The position numbers and the translations under genes are program-made. Positions 17,650 through 27,608 of a stretch of DNA of 64,000 bases are shown piece after piece. The first letter of the stretch is position 1. Each line of letters starts with the position of its first letter. Below the pieces are notes generated by a model. The model was not told the DNA's origin. It saw nothing but the letters and a program-made list of their open reading frames with translations, and did no database searches. Source of the stretch: Actinomyces lilanjuaniae (GTDB lineage: Bacteria; Actinomycetota; Actinomycetes; Actinomycetales; Actinomycetaceae); contig NZ_CP032514.1 in the NCBI RefSeq assembly GCF_003606385.1, forward strand, positions 2,046,001 through 2,110,000, given 5' to 3'.

Positions 17650-19083
17650 GTGACAGCATCGCGGACCACCCACGGCAGTGCTCCCAGCACTGCTCACAGC
17701 ACCTCCTTGCTGACCGACATGTACGAGCTGACCATGCTCCAGGGCGCGCTGCGCTCAGGTGTGGCAGACCGTCCCAGCGTCTTTGAGCTCTTCGGACGAC
17801 GCCTGCCAGGGTCCCGTCGCTTCGGCGTCGTCGCAGGTACGGGCCGTCTGCTCGACGCTATTGAGGCGTTTACCTTCACCGACGACCAGATCAGCTTCCT
17901 CCACCGCACTGGGATCGTCGACGATGACACCCTTGACTACCTCCGCGGCTACCGCTTCTCAGGCACGATCCGGGGCTACGCCGAGGGCGAGTGCTACTTC
18001 GCGGGCTCACCGCTGCTGACCGTGGAGGGCAGCTTCGCCGAGGCCTGTATCATTGAGACACTGGCCCTGTCGATCTACAACTACGACTGCGCAGTCGCCT
18101 CGGCAGCCTCCCGCATGACTATGGCGGCGCACGGACGTCCCTGCATCGACTTCGGGGCACGACGCACCCACGAGCACGCGGCTGTCGCCGCAGCCAGGGC
18201 GGCTGTCGTGGGTGGCTTCGCGGGAACGTCAAACCTGGAGGCCGGCCTGGTCCACGGCATCCCCACCTTCGGGACGTCAGCGCACTCCTTCACGCTGGTC
18301 CACGACACCGAGCAGGAGGCCTTCGCCGCCCAGGTCGCCTCCCTGGGCACAGGGACGACCGTCCTGGTCGACACCTATGACGTGGCCGCGGGGGTGGAGC
18401 GGGCCGTGGCAGCAGCACGTGCCGCAGGCGGCGAGCTCGGAGCGGTACGACTGGACTCCGGCGACCTGGTGGCGGGCGCCTTCCAGGTCCGCTCCCAGCT
18501 GGACGCCCTAGGTGCGACCAGCACCAGGATCACTGTGACCAGCGACCTGGACGAGTACGCCATCGCGGGTCTGGGAGCCGCCCCCGTGGACTTCTACGGT
18601 GTGGGCACTCAGCTGGTCACCGGGTCAGGGCACCCCACTGCCGCCCTGGTCTACAAACTCGTCGAACGTGAGGGGCGCCACGGCAGGAGGCAGGAGGTCG
18701 CCAAGCGCTCCTCCGGAGGCAAGGCAACCGTGGGAGGACGTAAGTGGGCCGGCCGGGTGCTGGACGACAGCGGTACGGCGGTGGAAGAGCTGGTGGTCTC
18801 CTGCACCGCGCATGAGCAGGGCGAGGCCGCGCTGAGGCAGGCAGGGGCACGTCCGCTACAGGTCACGCTGGTGCGCGACGGCATGATCGTGGAGGAGCAC
18901 CGCGGCACCGCCGCCCTGGAGGCCGCTGCCCAGAGGCACCAGGCCTCGCGTGCCGAGCTGCCCTACGACGCGTGGCGCCTGAGCGAGGGAGAGCCGGCCC
19001 TGCCAACACGCCTGGTCAGCCTGGAGGACCTGCCCGCACAACCGGCCTCAGCCGCGCTGGGCGAGCCACCCGTACGCCCCTGA
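17650..19083 (+). CDS. pncB: Nicotinate phosphoribosyltransferase
   Basis: First step of the Preiss-Handler NAD salvage route: nicotinate plus PRPP gives nicotinate mononucleotide. The 477-aa product contains LLTDMYELTMLQ near the N-terminus, DFGARRTHEH, GTSNLEAG, GTSAHSF (the histidine phosphorylated in the family), and VRLDSGDLV. The C-terminal 60 residues are a variable extension. Monocistronic, divergent to clpS; the start is fixed by the TAGGTT box. Confidence 0.95.
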   Translation: MTASRTTHGSAPSTAHSTSLLTDMYELTMLQGALRSGVADRPSVFELFGRRLPGSRRFGVVAGTGRLLDAIEAFTFTDDQISFLHRTGIVDDDTLDYLRGYRFSGTIRGYAEGECYFAGSPLLTVEGSFAEACIIETLALSIYNYDCAVASAASRMTMAAHGRPCIDFGARRTHEHAAVAAARAAVVGGFAGTSNLEAGLVHGIPTFGTSAHSFTLVHDTEQEAFAAQVASLGTGTTVLVDTYDVAAGVERAVAAARAAGGELGAVRLDSGDLVAGAFQVRSQLDALGATSTRITVTSDLDEYAIAGLGAAPVDFYGVGTQLVTGSGHPTAALVYKLVEREGRHGRRQEVAKRSSGGKATVGGRKWAGRVLDDSGTAVEELVVSCTAHEQGEAALRQAGARPLQVTLVRDGMIVEEHRGTAALEAAAQRHQASRAELPYDAWRLSEGEPALPTRLVSLEDLPAQPASAALGEPPVRP

Positions 19084-19197
19084 GTGGGGGCGGCCTCGCG
19101 GGACGCAGTCCGCAGCCGTCCTCTCAGGGTGCCCGCCGAGACCCTGCCGGGTCGGTCCTGCGGCCGGTACCGTCACTCTGTCGGCCGCCGGGGGACG

Positions 19198-21024
19198 TCA
19201 GCGCCGTCCGACGAACCACCGGCGCAAGGTCTCCACCCGCTGCTCGACCTGCTCGGTCGAGGCTGCAGCCACCTCGGGGCCGCCGCACACCCGCCTGAGC
19301 TCGGTGTGGACGACGCCGTGCGGCTGTCCGGAGCGGCGCGCCCAGGCTGAGACTAGCTGTGACAGCTCCTTGCGGGCTGCGGCCCGGCGACGCGCGTCCT
19401 CTACCCCGGAGCCCCCCGCCCTGCCGCGGTCTGCGGCAGCCTTGCGTTTCTGCGCGGCAATCTGCCTGTCCTGGCGCTGGCGCAGCAGCACAGTCACCTG
19501 CTCAGGATCCAGCAGCCCGGGCAGCCCCAGGTACTCCTGCTCCTCAGCCGAGCCCACCATGGCACCGGTCCCGAACTCGCCGCCATCAAAAAGGACCCTG
19601 TCAAACTCCGCCTGGGACCCCATAGCCTCGAAACCTGGCAGAAGGTCGGCGGAGGCGTTCTCCACCCGGTTGGCCTCGGCCAGGAGCCTGTCCTCCGGGC
19701 TGAAGGCAGGGTCCTGCGACCCGGCGTCCGCCTCCGGCCGGCTCAGGACGTGGTCACGGGCTACCTCCACCTCGGCTGCCAGTGCCAGCAGGGGCGTCAC
19801 CGAGGGGAGGAACACCGAGGCGGTCTCCCCCCGTGCCCGGGAGCGGACAAAGCGCCCGACCGCCTGGGCGAAGAACAGGGGCGTCGAGGTGGAGGTCGCG
19901 TAGACACCCACAGCCAGGCGCGGCACGTCCACGCCCTCGGAGACCATACGTACTGCCACCATCCAGCGGTCGGTGGAGTCGGAGAAGGCCTCGATACGGC
20001 TAGACGCCCCGTCGTCGTCAGACAGCACGACGGTGGGTGCCTCCCCGGTGACAGCCCGCAACTGCTTGGCGTAGGCACGCGCGCTGGCCTGGTCCGAGGC
20101 AATGACCAGCCCGCCCGCGTCAGGCACCTGGCGACGCACCTCGCTCAGCCGCTGGTCGGCAGCAGCAAGGACAGCGGGAACCCACTCACCGGTCGGGTCC
20201 AGGGCAGTACGCCAGGCCTGTGCCTCCATGTCCTTGGTCAGCGGCTCCCCCAGGCGGGCCGCGACCTCGTCCCCGGCCTTGGTCCGCCACCTCATCTCCC
20301 CGGAGTAGGACATGAACATCACAGGGCGTACCACCCCGTCACGCAGTGCCTCGGCGTACCCGTAGGAGTAGTCCGCCTCAGAGCGCATGGCGCCCTCAGC
20401 GTCTTGCGCGTAGCGCACGAAGGGGATGGGGGCCGTGTCGGAGCGAAACGGGGTCCCCGTCAGGGCCAGGCGGCGTCTGGCCGGGCTGAAGGCCTCCCGA
20501 ATCGCGTCCCCCCAGCTCAGCGCGTCACCGCCGTGGTGGATCTCGTCGAGAACGACCAGGGTCCGGGAGCGGTCGGTCCGGGCACGGTGCAGGTTGGAGT
20601 TAGCCGCGACCTGGGCGTAGGTCAGGGCGACACCGTCAAAGTGCGCACCCAGCGCGGCCTGCGAGTTGGAGTAGGAGGGGTCGATGCGAATCCCGACCCG
20701 GGCAGCGGCCTCAGCCCACTGGAACTTGAGGTGCTCGGTGGGGCAGACCACCGTGATCTTGTGGACGTCCCCGGTGCTGAGGAGCTCCGTGGCGACGCGC
20801 AGGGCGAAGGTTGTCTTGCCAGCGCCGGGAGTGGCCACAGCCAGGAAGTCCTGAGGCATGGCGCTCATATAGCGGTCCAGCGCCGCAGCCTGCCACGCGC
20901 GCAGCGAGCCAGCGGTCCCCCACGCAGCACGGCGAGGGTAGGCCGGGGACAGGTTCTGGGCAGCAGACGTCGATGCCCGTGCAGGGACGTGGTGGGAGCC
21001 GTGACCGCGCGGGGCGGGGGTCAC
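19198..21024 (-). CDS. Superfamily 2 DEAD/DEAH helicase (UvrB/RecG-like core)
   Basis: A 608-aa helicase with Q-like LRAWQAAALDRY, Walker A ATPGAGKT (about residue 65), DEIHHGG motif II, LTGTPFRSD motif III, and motif VI QAVGRFVRSR. The C-terminal 150 residues are charged and include a helical stretch. Similar stand-alone helicases are common next to DUF3039 genes in Actinobacteria; the biological role is undefined, perhaps DNA repair. The GTG start overlaps the DUF3039 stop (GTGA), indicating coupled translation. Confidence 0.9.
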   Translation of the reverse strand: MTPAPRGHGSHHVPARASTSAAQNLSPAYPRRAAWGTAGSLRAWQAAALDRYMSAMPQDFLAVATPGAGKTTFALRVATELLSTGDVHKITVVCPTEHLKFQWAEAAARVGIRIDPSYSNSQAALGAHFDGVALTYAQVAANSNLHRARTDRSRTLVVLDEIHHGGDALSWGDAIREAFSPARRRLALTGTPFRSDTAPIPFVRYAQDAEGAMRSEADYSYGYAEALRDGVVRPVMFMSYSGEMRWRTKAGDEVAARLGEPLTKDMEAQAWRTALDPTGEWVPAVLAAADQRLSEVRRQVPDAGGLVIASDQASARAYAKQLRAVTGEAPTVVLSDDDGASSRIEAFSDSTDRWMVAVRMVSEGVDVPRLAVGVYATSTSTPLFFAQAVGRFVRSRARGETASVFLPSVTPLLALAAEVEVARDHVLSRPEADAGSQDPAFSPEDRLLAEANRVENASADLLPGFEAMGSQAEFDRVLFDGGEFGTGAMVGSAEEQEYLGLPGLLDPEQVTVLLRQRQDRQIAAQKRKAAADRGRAGGSGVEDARRRAAARKELSQLVSAWARRSGQPHGVVHTELRRVCGGPEVAAASTEQVEQRVETLRRWFVGRR

Positions 21025-21410
21025 TGACCACCTCGCCCGAAGGGGAACCTCGGCCGCCGTGGCCCCTTGCCCCCACCAGCGTCACCGCCATCACGCATCT
21101 GCTCGTAGATGGCCTTGCACGTCGGGCACACGGGATAGTTTGACGGGTCACGGCCAGGCGTCCACACCTTGCCGCACAGGGCCACGACCGGCCGTCCCGT
21201 GACCGCAGCCGCAGTGACCTTGTCCTTACGGACGTAGTGGGCAAAGCGGTCCGCGTCGCCGTCATCAGTGGACTGGAGCTCCTCACGTTCCAGCACCGCC
21301 GTCCCTGCGCCCTGCACGGGCTCACCGGCAGGGTCGGACGGCGAACCAGGACCTGCAGGGTCCGCACTGGCGCGGGCAGCAGCAGAAGGGCTGACCAGGA
21401 GCTCACTCAT
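21021..21410 (-). CDS. DUF3039 family zinc-ribbon-like protein
   Basis: A 129-aa protein. The conserved core is VLEREELQSTDDGDADRF..HYV.KDK, VVALCGKVW.P.RDP..YPVCPTCKAIYE; the cysteines in ALCGK and CPTC probably bind zinc. The first 45 residues are Ser/Ala/Pro-rich and non-conserved. Function unknown, but it is conserved and genomically linked to the helicase translated from the overlapping GTGA. The start at 21410 is supported by a TAGACT box 7 nt upstream. Confidence 0.85.
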   Translation of the reverse strand: MSELLVSPSAAARASADPAGPGSPSDPAGEPVQGAGTAVLEREELQSTDDGDADRFAHYVRKDKVTAAAVTGRPVVALCGKVWTPGRDPSNYPVCPTCKAIYEQMRDGGDAGGGKGPRRPRFPFGRGGQ

Positions 21411-21417
21411 GGGCCAC

Positions 21418-21423
21418 AGTCTA
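21418..21423 (-). promoter_or_regulatory. -10 box of DUF3039-helicase operon, leaderless type
   Basis: TAGACT on the minus strand, 7 nt from the ATG at 21410. Confidence 0.45.
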
Positions 21424-21494
21424 GGCCGGCCCAGCACCGCCCCGGGCACGACGCCGTTGTGTTGCAACTCTCCCCAGGCTCTCACGCTGCCCCA

Positions 21495-21551
21495 CCTGCC
21501 CCGTACCCACCTGGCCCTCCTGCCCCGTACCCACCTGGCCCTCCTGCCCCG
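21495..21551. repeat. 24-bp tandem repeat, about 2.4 copies
   Basis: Exact 24-nt units start at 21495 and 21519, with a 9-nt partial copy at 21543. They lie between the DUF3039 promoter and the nagB stop. The period is a multiple of three, but no supported gene covers it. Copy number could vary between strains. Confidence 0.75.
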
Positions 21552-21569
21552 GTAGCACAGGGCTGGATC

Positions 21570-22307
21570 CTAGCGGCTGGTGAGGAGACTAGCGGCAGCA
21601 GGGTCCACCAGGACCAGGGCGTCGTCGTGACGCTGCATCACCGTGGCAGGCCAGTCGGTGCTGACCTCCCCCTCCACGAGCTGGGCGACAGCCTTGGCTT
21701 TGCCCTCGCCGGTGGCGATGAGTACTAGCGAGCGCGCCTCCATGATGGTGGCCAGGCCCTGGGTGATGCAGTGGGTAGGCACGGCGTCGATGTCCCCGCC
21801 GAAGAAGCGGGCGTTGTCACGGCGGGTCTGCTCGGTCAGCACGTCCACGTGGGTGCGCGAGTCCAGAGGACCACCCGGCTCGTTGAAGCCGATGTGGCCG
21901 TCGGAACCGATCCCCAGGATCTGCAGGTCGCAGTAGCCGGCCGCCGCCATATCCTCCTCGTACTGCGCACAGGCCGCCTGGAGGTCCTCAGCCAGGGCGT
22001 CAGGGCCGTGGAGCGAGCCCGGACGCATGTCCACGCGGGAGCGCAGGTTGACCTCCATAAAGGTGGCGTAGCGCTCCGGGTGGCCTGCTGGCAGCCCGAC
22101 GTACTCGTCCAGCATGAAGCCGGTGACCTGCGCAAAGCTGAGGCGGCCTGCGGCGCAGCGGCGGGTCAGCTCGTCGTAGAGCGGCAGCGGGCTGGAGCCC
22201 GTCGCGGTCCCCAGGACGGCGTCCGGCTTGGTGGTCAGCAGGGCCTCAATCTTGTCCGCGGCTCGCTCGGCGATGGCCTCGGCGGTGTCCAGGATGACAA
22301 GCTCCAC
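21570..22307 (-). CDS. nagB: Glucosamine-6-phosphate deaminase
   Basis: Converts glucosamine 6-phosphate to fructose 6-phosphate and ammonia, letting amino sugars from peptidoglycan or mucins enter glycolysis. The 245-aa product has VLGTATGSSPLPLYDEL, FMLDEYVGLPAGHPERY, LGIGSDGHIGFNEPG (catalytic histidine region), and a C-terminal lysine-rich IATGEGKAKAVAQLV. The GTG at 22307 follows AGAGAGGA and gives the usual family N-terminus; the longer upstream frame is Arg-rich and non-homologous. Confidence 0.95.
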   Translation of the reverse strand: MELVILDTAEAIAERAADKIEALLTTKPDAVLGTATGSSPLPLYDELTRRCAAGRLSFAQVTGFMLDEYVGLPAGHPERYATFMEVNLRSRVDMRPGSLHGPDALAEDLQAACAQYEEDMAAAGYCDLQILGIGSDGHIGFNEPGGPLDSRTHVDVLTEQTRRDNARFFGGDIDAVPTHCITQGLATIMEARSLVLIATGEGKAKAVAQLVEGEVSTDWPATVMQRHDDALVLVDPAAASLLTSR

Positions 22308-22531
22308 GGTGGTGTCCTCTCTGAGGTGTCTTCTGTTCTGATCTGGGGCGTCTGTTCTGAGGGTCTGGGACATCTGGTTGTCGACGGTAGCTGGCCGGGA
22401 CGGGCGCGCCCGCCTGCGGCGGCGCGACAGCCACGACAGCACACTCACGGCAGCCATGACAGTCCATGACACGTCACTGTACTCCGCAGGGTCCTCAGGT
22501 CAGGCAGCCCCGGCAGATGTCGGCGTACCGC

Positions 22532-24249
22532 TCACGTCTCCTGGGAGTGCCGGGGCCAGGAGCGGATCGTCGTCAGGATCTCAGGCCCGCGCCGGTCGAG
22601 TCGGCGCCCGCCCAGGGTCGTCCCTGCCGCGACAGAGCCTGCGCCCCACAGCGCCCCCACCACCAGGACCAGCCAGCCCCACCACGGGAGGCACCGGACA
22701 GGACCGCCCCAGGGCCACCCCGAGCACAGGGCCGCAGCGAGGAGGATGACAAGCACCCGAGCGTCTGGGCTAGCGCTGTGATGACGATAGTTCCCGAGGT
22801 ACGTGACACCAGAGGGCTCTCACCCGGGGCGTTCGTCTCGTAGGGCATGAGGACGCTGGCCAGGCAGGACCAGCCCAGGGAGCACCCGTGCAGCGCCAGG
22901 CAGGCTCCCACCAGGGAGGCGGCCGCGTCCCAGCGGCCGGTCCACCAGCACAGCCCGACCGCAGCGACAAGGACGACCGGCGCCTGCCAGGACAGGGCAC
23001 CGACGGCCCTGCCCAGAAGGTCCTGCCGACCGGGCAGACCCGCACTGAGGTGGCTCCACAGTGCCGTGGAGTCCCCACCTAGGTCGTTGTGGACCGTCCA
23101 CCCCATCATCAGCGCCAGCGCGGGAGCCGCCATGAGGAACAGACCGGGGGCCTGGCCAGCAGCAAGACTGACGCTGAGGCCTTCGGCCTCGGAGATGGCC
23201 TGAGCCCACCCCATGGCCGCACCGACCACAAAGAACACCGGCAGCATCACGGCTGAGACGGCCATGACCAGGTAGCGGGGGTCTGTCCTCCAGTAGCGCA
23301 TGCTGCGGGCAGCAACAGCGCAGGCCGGCCCGGGCAGGAAGCGGCTCAGCCTGCGCGACCACGGCAGGACCACGGGAGTGCTCGCCCCGGCCGACCCGGG
23401 GTCCTCTGGCGTACGCACCGCGTAGGTACGCGACCTGCCCGACCCACGGCTGGGCGTGGTCATGACTCGAGTAACGACCCGCTCCCAGGGACGCAGCAGC
23501 AGCACCGGGACCAGCCACGCCCCCAGCGCCAGGGCCGCGCCAGCCAACGGTGCTCCCGTGGCGGCGAGCCCCGGCGCGGCAAAGGCCCAGCCCAGCGGTG
23601 ACAGGGAGACAACCTGCCCGGCCGTGCGCAGGCCGGCCAGGACTCCGTCTGAGGTGCTGAGGAACCTGCCCAGGACAGTGGGGACAAGACAGGCCACGAG
23701 GTACGCCACCGTAGCGACCAGGGCTACCCGCTCCTGACCGCGCCGCGAGCCGGAGATCCCTGTCCACACGACCACCACCCGCGAGACGACCACGCAGGTG
23801 GCCAGGGCTGCTGGCGCGCAGGCCAGGGCCAGCAACGCTGCCAAGAACTGACCGGACACCAGCCAGGTCAGGGTCGGCAGCAGGCACACCACAGCCGTGG
23901 CAGCACCGGAGGCCCCGCAGGCGCCAGCGACAAGCAACCCCTGCGCCAGCCTTCGGGACGGTGCGGTCCACGCGGCGACGGCACGCGGGTCGAGTGAAGA
24001 GTCAAGACCTGTGGCCAGGAGAGGCAAGAGTATCCAGCACAGGACCAGGAGCGCTCCCAGAGACCCGAGAACGACGGACACGGTCTGGGGGTCACCGAGC
24101 CTCCCCAGAGCGAGCGCTCCGACCGTGAGGGCACCCAGCCCGCCCAGGGCAGCGGCTCCCCCGAGCACGGTTCCGACTAGTGCCCAGGTGCTTCCGCGCA
24201 GGGCGTTCAGGGTCAGGACCCACCTCATCTTGACGAGGGTTGCAACCAT
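22532..24249 (-). CDS. ABC transporter permease, frameshifted near the C-terminus
   Basis: Integral membrane partner of the upstream ATPase, about 570 aa with at least ten hydrophobic segments in two blocks joined by a cytoplasmic linker near residues 265-310. The frame breaks at 22756-22758: restoring one G (CTC GGG GTG CTT) continues the protein as TLG-VLVILLAAALCSG to a stop at 22532. Without that base a non-membrane tail runs to 22573. The start overlaps the ATPase end by 25 nt. Architecture suggests an exporter; the substrate cannot be inferred. Confidence 0.8.
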
Positions 24250-25198
24250 GACAGTCCCTGCGTGCGCACCTCGCCACCGACAAGCTGGGTGAAACGCTCC
24301 TCCAAGGTGCCCCCGGCCGCGACCTCCTCGGTGGTACCAGCCACAGCCACGCGCCCCGCGTTGATGATGGCCACGTGGTCACACAAGCGCTCGACGGTGG
24401 CCATGACGTGGCTGGAGACCACCACGGTCCCGCCTGCCTCGGCAAAGTTGCGCAGGATGGTCTGGATCGTCTGGGCGGAGATCGGGTCAACCGCTTCGAA
24501 GGGCTCGTCGAGAACCAGGATCGAGGGCGAGTGGACCATGGCACAGGCGAGGTGGACCTTCTTGCGCATGCCGGCGGAGTAGTCCGCCACTATGGTGGTT
24601 CCCGCCTCCCACAGTCCCAGCACCTGGATGAGCTCAGTCGCGCGGGGTACGACAATGTCGCGGTCCAGGCCGCGCAGCAGCCCTGAGTAGGTCACCAACT
24701 CCAGCCCGTTGAGCCGGTCGAAGGTGCGCAGCCCGTCTGGCAGGACGCCAAGACGGGCCTTGGCAGCGGGCAGGTCCGCCCACACGTCCACGCCGTGGAC
24801 GCGTACGCGCCCGGCGTCAGGCCGCAGCAGCCCCGTGGCCATGGACAGCATGGTGGTCTTTCCCGCCCCGTTGGGACCGACAATGCCGTAGAAGCTGCCG
24901 ACCGGGACCTCCAGGTCAAGGTGGTCTACCGCGACCTTGGAGCCAAAGGTCTTGACCAGCCCCTCAGTCTGCAGCGCGGCCTGGGGCTGGCTCCTTTGCC
25001 CGCTGCGAGCGGTGGTCGCTACGGCCGCCTGGTCCTCCTGGGCGGTGCCCTGCTCACGACCGTCCCCTTCCGGCAGTGATGAGACGGCTGGCGAGGGGGC
25101 AGAGAGGGCAAGGGAGCCCGTAGGACCGACAGGCCCAGCCTCTGGGAGGGGTCCGAGGAGGACCGGGACCTCGTCGGTGGGCGTGTATGCGATGTCAT
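24225..25198 (-). CDS. ABC transporter ATP-binding protein, frameshifted near the N-terminus
   Basis: Nucleotide-binding subunit with Walker A GPNGAGKT, a signature region DYSAGMRKKVHLACA, Walker B ILVLDEPFEAVDP and H-loop VVSSH, resembling CcmA/drug-export ATPases. About 75 poorly conserved residues precede the LQTEGLVKTFG start of the domain. The domain frame has no ATG, GTG or TTG after its upstream stop. The ATG at 25198, preceded by a TAGCCT box 6 nt away, is in the neighbouring frame, and one missing base near 25184 would join them. The alternative is a non-standard CTG start. Confidence 0.8.
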
Positions 25199-25204
25199 GC
25201 CGTC

Positions 25205-25210
25205 AGGCTA
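25205..25210 (-). promoter_or_regulatory. -10 box of ABC transporter operon, leaderless type
   Basis: TAGCCT on the minus strand, 6 nt from the ATG at 25198. It is independent support for that ATG as the real start of the frameshifted ATPase gene. Confidence 0.4.
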
Positions 25211-25359
25211 TGGCGCAGCGGCAGGTTGCGCCTCCGCCGTCAAGACGATGCGCCTCCGTCCCAAGGACGACCCCTGCAGCAGCAGGCCCCGGGCAGGATG
25301 CTGGTCCGCAGTCCTGCCCGGGGCCCTCACGGATCCTCACGGGGCCTGTGCCCCGCAGG

Positions 25360-25641
25360 TCACTGGGAGACTGCCTTCTTCAGGGAGGAGCCGACAGTAA
25401 CCTTGACGCCATAGCCAGCGGGGATCTGGATCTCCTCGCCGGTGCGGGGGTTACGACCGGTGCGTGCAGCACGCTCGACACGCTCCACGCCCATGAGACC
25501 CGTGATCTTGACGGACTCGCCCCTGGCGACGTTCTCAACCAGGACGTCCTGGAACGCTGCCAGGAACGCGTCTGCGTCAGTCTTGGTCAGACCAGCCTTC
25601 TCAGCGATGGCGGCAATGAGCTCAGTGCGGTTTACGGACAT
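25360..25641 (-). CDS. HU-family DNA-binding protein
   Basis: Small nucleoid protein that bends and compacts DNA. The 93-aa product starts MSVNRTELIAAIAEKAGLTK and contains the family signature GRNPRTGEEIQIPAGYGVKV, with a C-terminal GSSLKKAV. It lacks the long lysine/alanine tail of mycobacterial HupB, so it is the short bacterial type. GAGAGGGAAG precedes the ATG. It is monocistronic and divergent to the GntR-type regulator. Confidence 0.95.
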   Translation of the reverse strand: MSVNRTELIAAIAEKAGLTKTDADAFLAAFQDVLVENVARGESVKITGLMGVERVERAARTGRNPRTGEEIQIPAGYGVKVTVGSSLKKAVSQ

Positions 25642-26125
25642 GTCTTCCCTCTCGATCGTGGGTGGGCACCCGTGTGTGGTGCCGCTGCTGGCTACGCTAC
25701 GCATAGAACCTCAGTTTTGTCAGGTACAGAGCGAGTGTCGCACCGGGCGCTGAGTAACAATTCACCGCTTTCAACCACAACTGTCACACGCGCCCCACAT
25801 GGACCAATCCTTGCAATAACGCCGTTTTCTTCTTAGCTCCACCTGGGTGGCCCACTCAGTACCCGGCCACGAGAACACCACGGAACGGGCACACCAAGCA
25901 TCACCGGGACAGCACCCAGGACAGCGCCCAGGACAGCACTGCCAGGTCCTTCTGAGGCCCCTGCTGGCCACCTCCACCAGGCGCCCACCACCTCTCTGCC
26001 GACCCGCCCGCCTGTCGAACCCGGTACTACAGCGCCTGGCGTTGCGCTTGCCCCGGGGCTCTGGTAACACCTCTGTCACAGGCTCGGGACGCACGAGGCG
26101 AAGGACAGCAAAGGACGTGGATGCC
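25642..26125. other. Intergenic region between HU and FadR-type regulator
   Basis: About 480 nt. A relatively AT-rich part (25690-25840) next to the HU gene probably holds its promoter. Three 12-nt repeats with the core GACAGC start at 25908, 25920 and 25932. No credible gene covers the interval: the open frame entering from 25847 is rich in Pro/Arg/His and unlike the regulator it runs into. Confidence 0.45.
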
Positions 26126-26860
26126 ATGCAGACACCACTGGGAGTACCGGCCGACCTGACGCTGAGCCCGACAACCCAGTCCTCAGCCGCCATGACGGAA
26201 ATCAAGGAGTACATCCTGCGGGAGAGCCTTCGGCCGGGGGACCCCCTGCCCACCGAGTCCCGCCTGTGCGCAGACCTAGGAGTATCCCGGTCCTCAGTCC
26301 GTGAGGCGGTACGCACCCTGGTCGCCCTGGACATCGTGGAGGTGCGGCACGGCCACGGGATGTTCGTAGGACGTGCTTCCGCCCGTCCTGTGGTCGAGTC
26401 CCTGGTCTTTCGCAGCCGACTCATCTCGCAGGGTGACTACAGGACCCTGCTGGACCTGGTCCAGGTGCGCTCGACGCTAGACCAGGCTGCTGCCGGGCTG
26501 GTGGTGGAGGCCTGGCGAGGCAGGGAGGACGAGGACCTTGACGAGACTGCCAGGCAGATCAGCAGCCTGGCACAGCAGGGACAGCCCTTCACCGAGCAGG
26601 ACCGTCACTTCCACGTCAGGCTGCTGGAGCCACTGGCTAACCAGCTGTTCCGCCACCTGGGCGAGGCGCTGTGGGCGGCACACACCTTGAGCGCCTCCCT
26701 CCTGGGAGCCCCCTCCCCCAGCGACGTGGTCAGCGTGGCCCAGGCGCACACGCAGATGCTGGAAGCCGCCCGCACCGGCGACGTGACAGCCTACCGTGAG
26801 GCGACAGCTCGGCACTACGCCCCGCTGCTAGAGTCCCTCAGCCTTGCACGCCCTGAGTGA
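26126..26860 (+). CDS. FadR-subfamily GntR transcriptional regulator
   Basis: A 244-aa regulator with an N-terminal winged helix-turn-helix (EIKEYILRESLRPGDPLPTESRLCADLGVSRSSVREAVRTL ... VEVRHGHGMFV) and a C-terminal all-helical FCD domain (about 90-235). The domain keeps putative metal/ligand residues in D..FH..LL and the late H of ARHYAPLL. FadR-type members usually sense organic acids or sugar acids. The neighbouring genes do not reveal the effector. The start follows AAAGGAC. Confidence 0.88.
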   Translation: MQTPLGVPADLTLSPTTQSSAAMTEIKEYILRESLRPGDPLPTESRLCADLGVSRSSVREAVRTLVALDIVEVRHGHGMFVGRASARPVVESLVFRSRLISQGDYRTLLDLVQVRSTLDQAAAGLVVEAWRGREDEDLDETARQISSLAQQGQPFTEQDRHFHVRLLEPLANQLFRHLGEALWAAHTLSASLLGAPSPSDVVSVAQAHTQMLEAARTGDVTAYREATARHYAPLLESLSLARPE

Positions 26861-27020
26861 GCGCCCCGGTAGAGGACACAAGGGCACTCCGAAGAATCCG
26901 AAGAAGGCGGGAAGGAGCTCGGGAGGGAGAGCAACAGGGAGCAGGTGCCGGTAAGCCGTCGGCACCAGTCGTGAGGCCTGTCGAGACCAGCCAGGACCAC
27001 AGGGAGGACAGGACAACAGG

Positions 27021-27053
27021 TAGGCCCTGGCCGCGGTACTCGGCCAGGGCCTA
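27021..27053 (-). terminator. Terminator of ssrA
   Basis: Perfect 13-bp stem (27021-27033 with 27041-27053) and 7-nt loop, 8 nt beyond the tmRNA 3' end. On the minus strand it is followed by a pyrimidine-rich run (CCTGTTGTCCTGTCC). Confidence 0.8.
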
Positions 27054-27060
27054 CCCTGGG

Positions 27061-27428
27061 TGGAGATGCGGGGAATCGAACCCCGGTCCGACGGGCGTGC
27101 AACAGGACTTCTCCGGGTGCAGTCCGTTTCTGACTTTCTCAGCCCCGGCGTCTCACACGGACAAGGACGCCGACGGGCTCAGCCGGTCAAGAGTCCCAGG
27201 AAGCCTACCGGCACGGCTTCCTAGCAGTGGCTCCCACAATGACGCCAGGCACCGGGGCGGGAGCGCTCCCCGGACTGACGGACCTCAGGACTCGCTCAGG
27301 CGGCGAGGGTGAAGTCGGTGCGAGTGTTATCGGCACCTATTGGTTCGCACAGAGCGTTGACGAGACGACTGTGCATCCTCGACCCGCTTCCCCTGAACCC
27401 ACGACCGTCGTCGAAACCGATCATCCCC
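27061..27428 (-). ncRNA. ssrA: tmRNA (ssrA)
   Basis: Transfer-messenger RNA of about 368 nt that rescues stalled ribosomes with SmpB. The tRNA-like ends pair (5' GGGGATG with 3' CATCTCC, discriminator A), and the T-arm GGGGTTCGATTCCCC is intact. The 5' part contains GGTTTCGACGACGG, typical of ssrA. The tag reading frame at 27296-27334 encodes ADNTRTDFTLAA and a TGA stop, close to other actinobacterial tags that end LAA. CCA is not encoded. It lies downstream of smpB, with its own terminator. Confidence 0.95.
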
Positions 27429-27608
27429 TGTGTAGTTGTGCCTGCTCAAAGCCATGCACCCATGAGCAAGACCCCTTGGACGTAGCATGGCAGGTAGTGG
27501 AAGGATACCAAGGCTTGGTCCTGCTTGTCCATGCGCAGCAGGACCATCTCTTCCTACCCATGCTTGCTACCCAATGCTTCTGCCGCTCCGCTGCCTTCTA
27601 CCCTGTGC

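Noticed and set aside
25900..25945. Three 12-nt repeats as a CRISPR-like array
   Set aside because: Units are directly adjacent with no spacers, and no cas gene is present.
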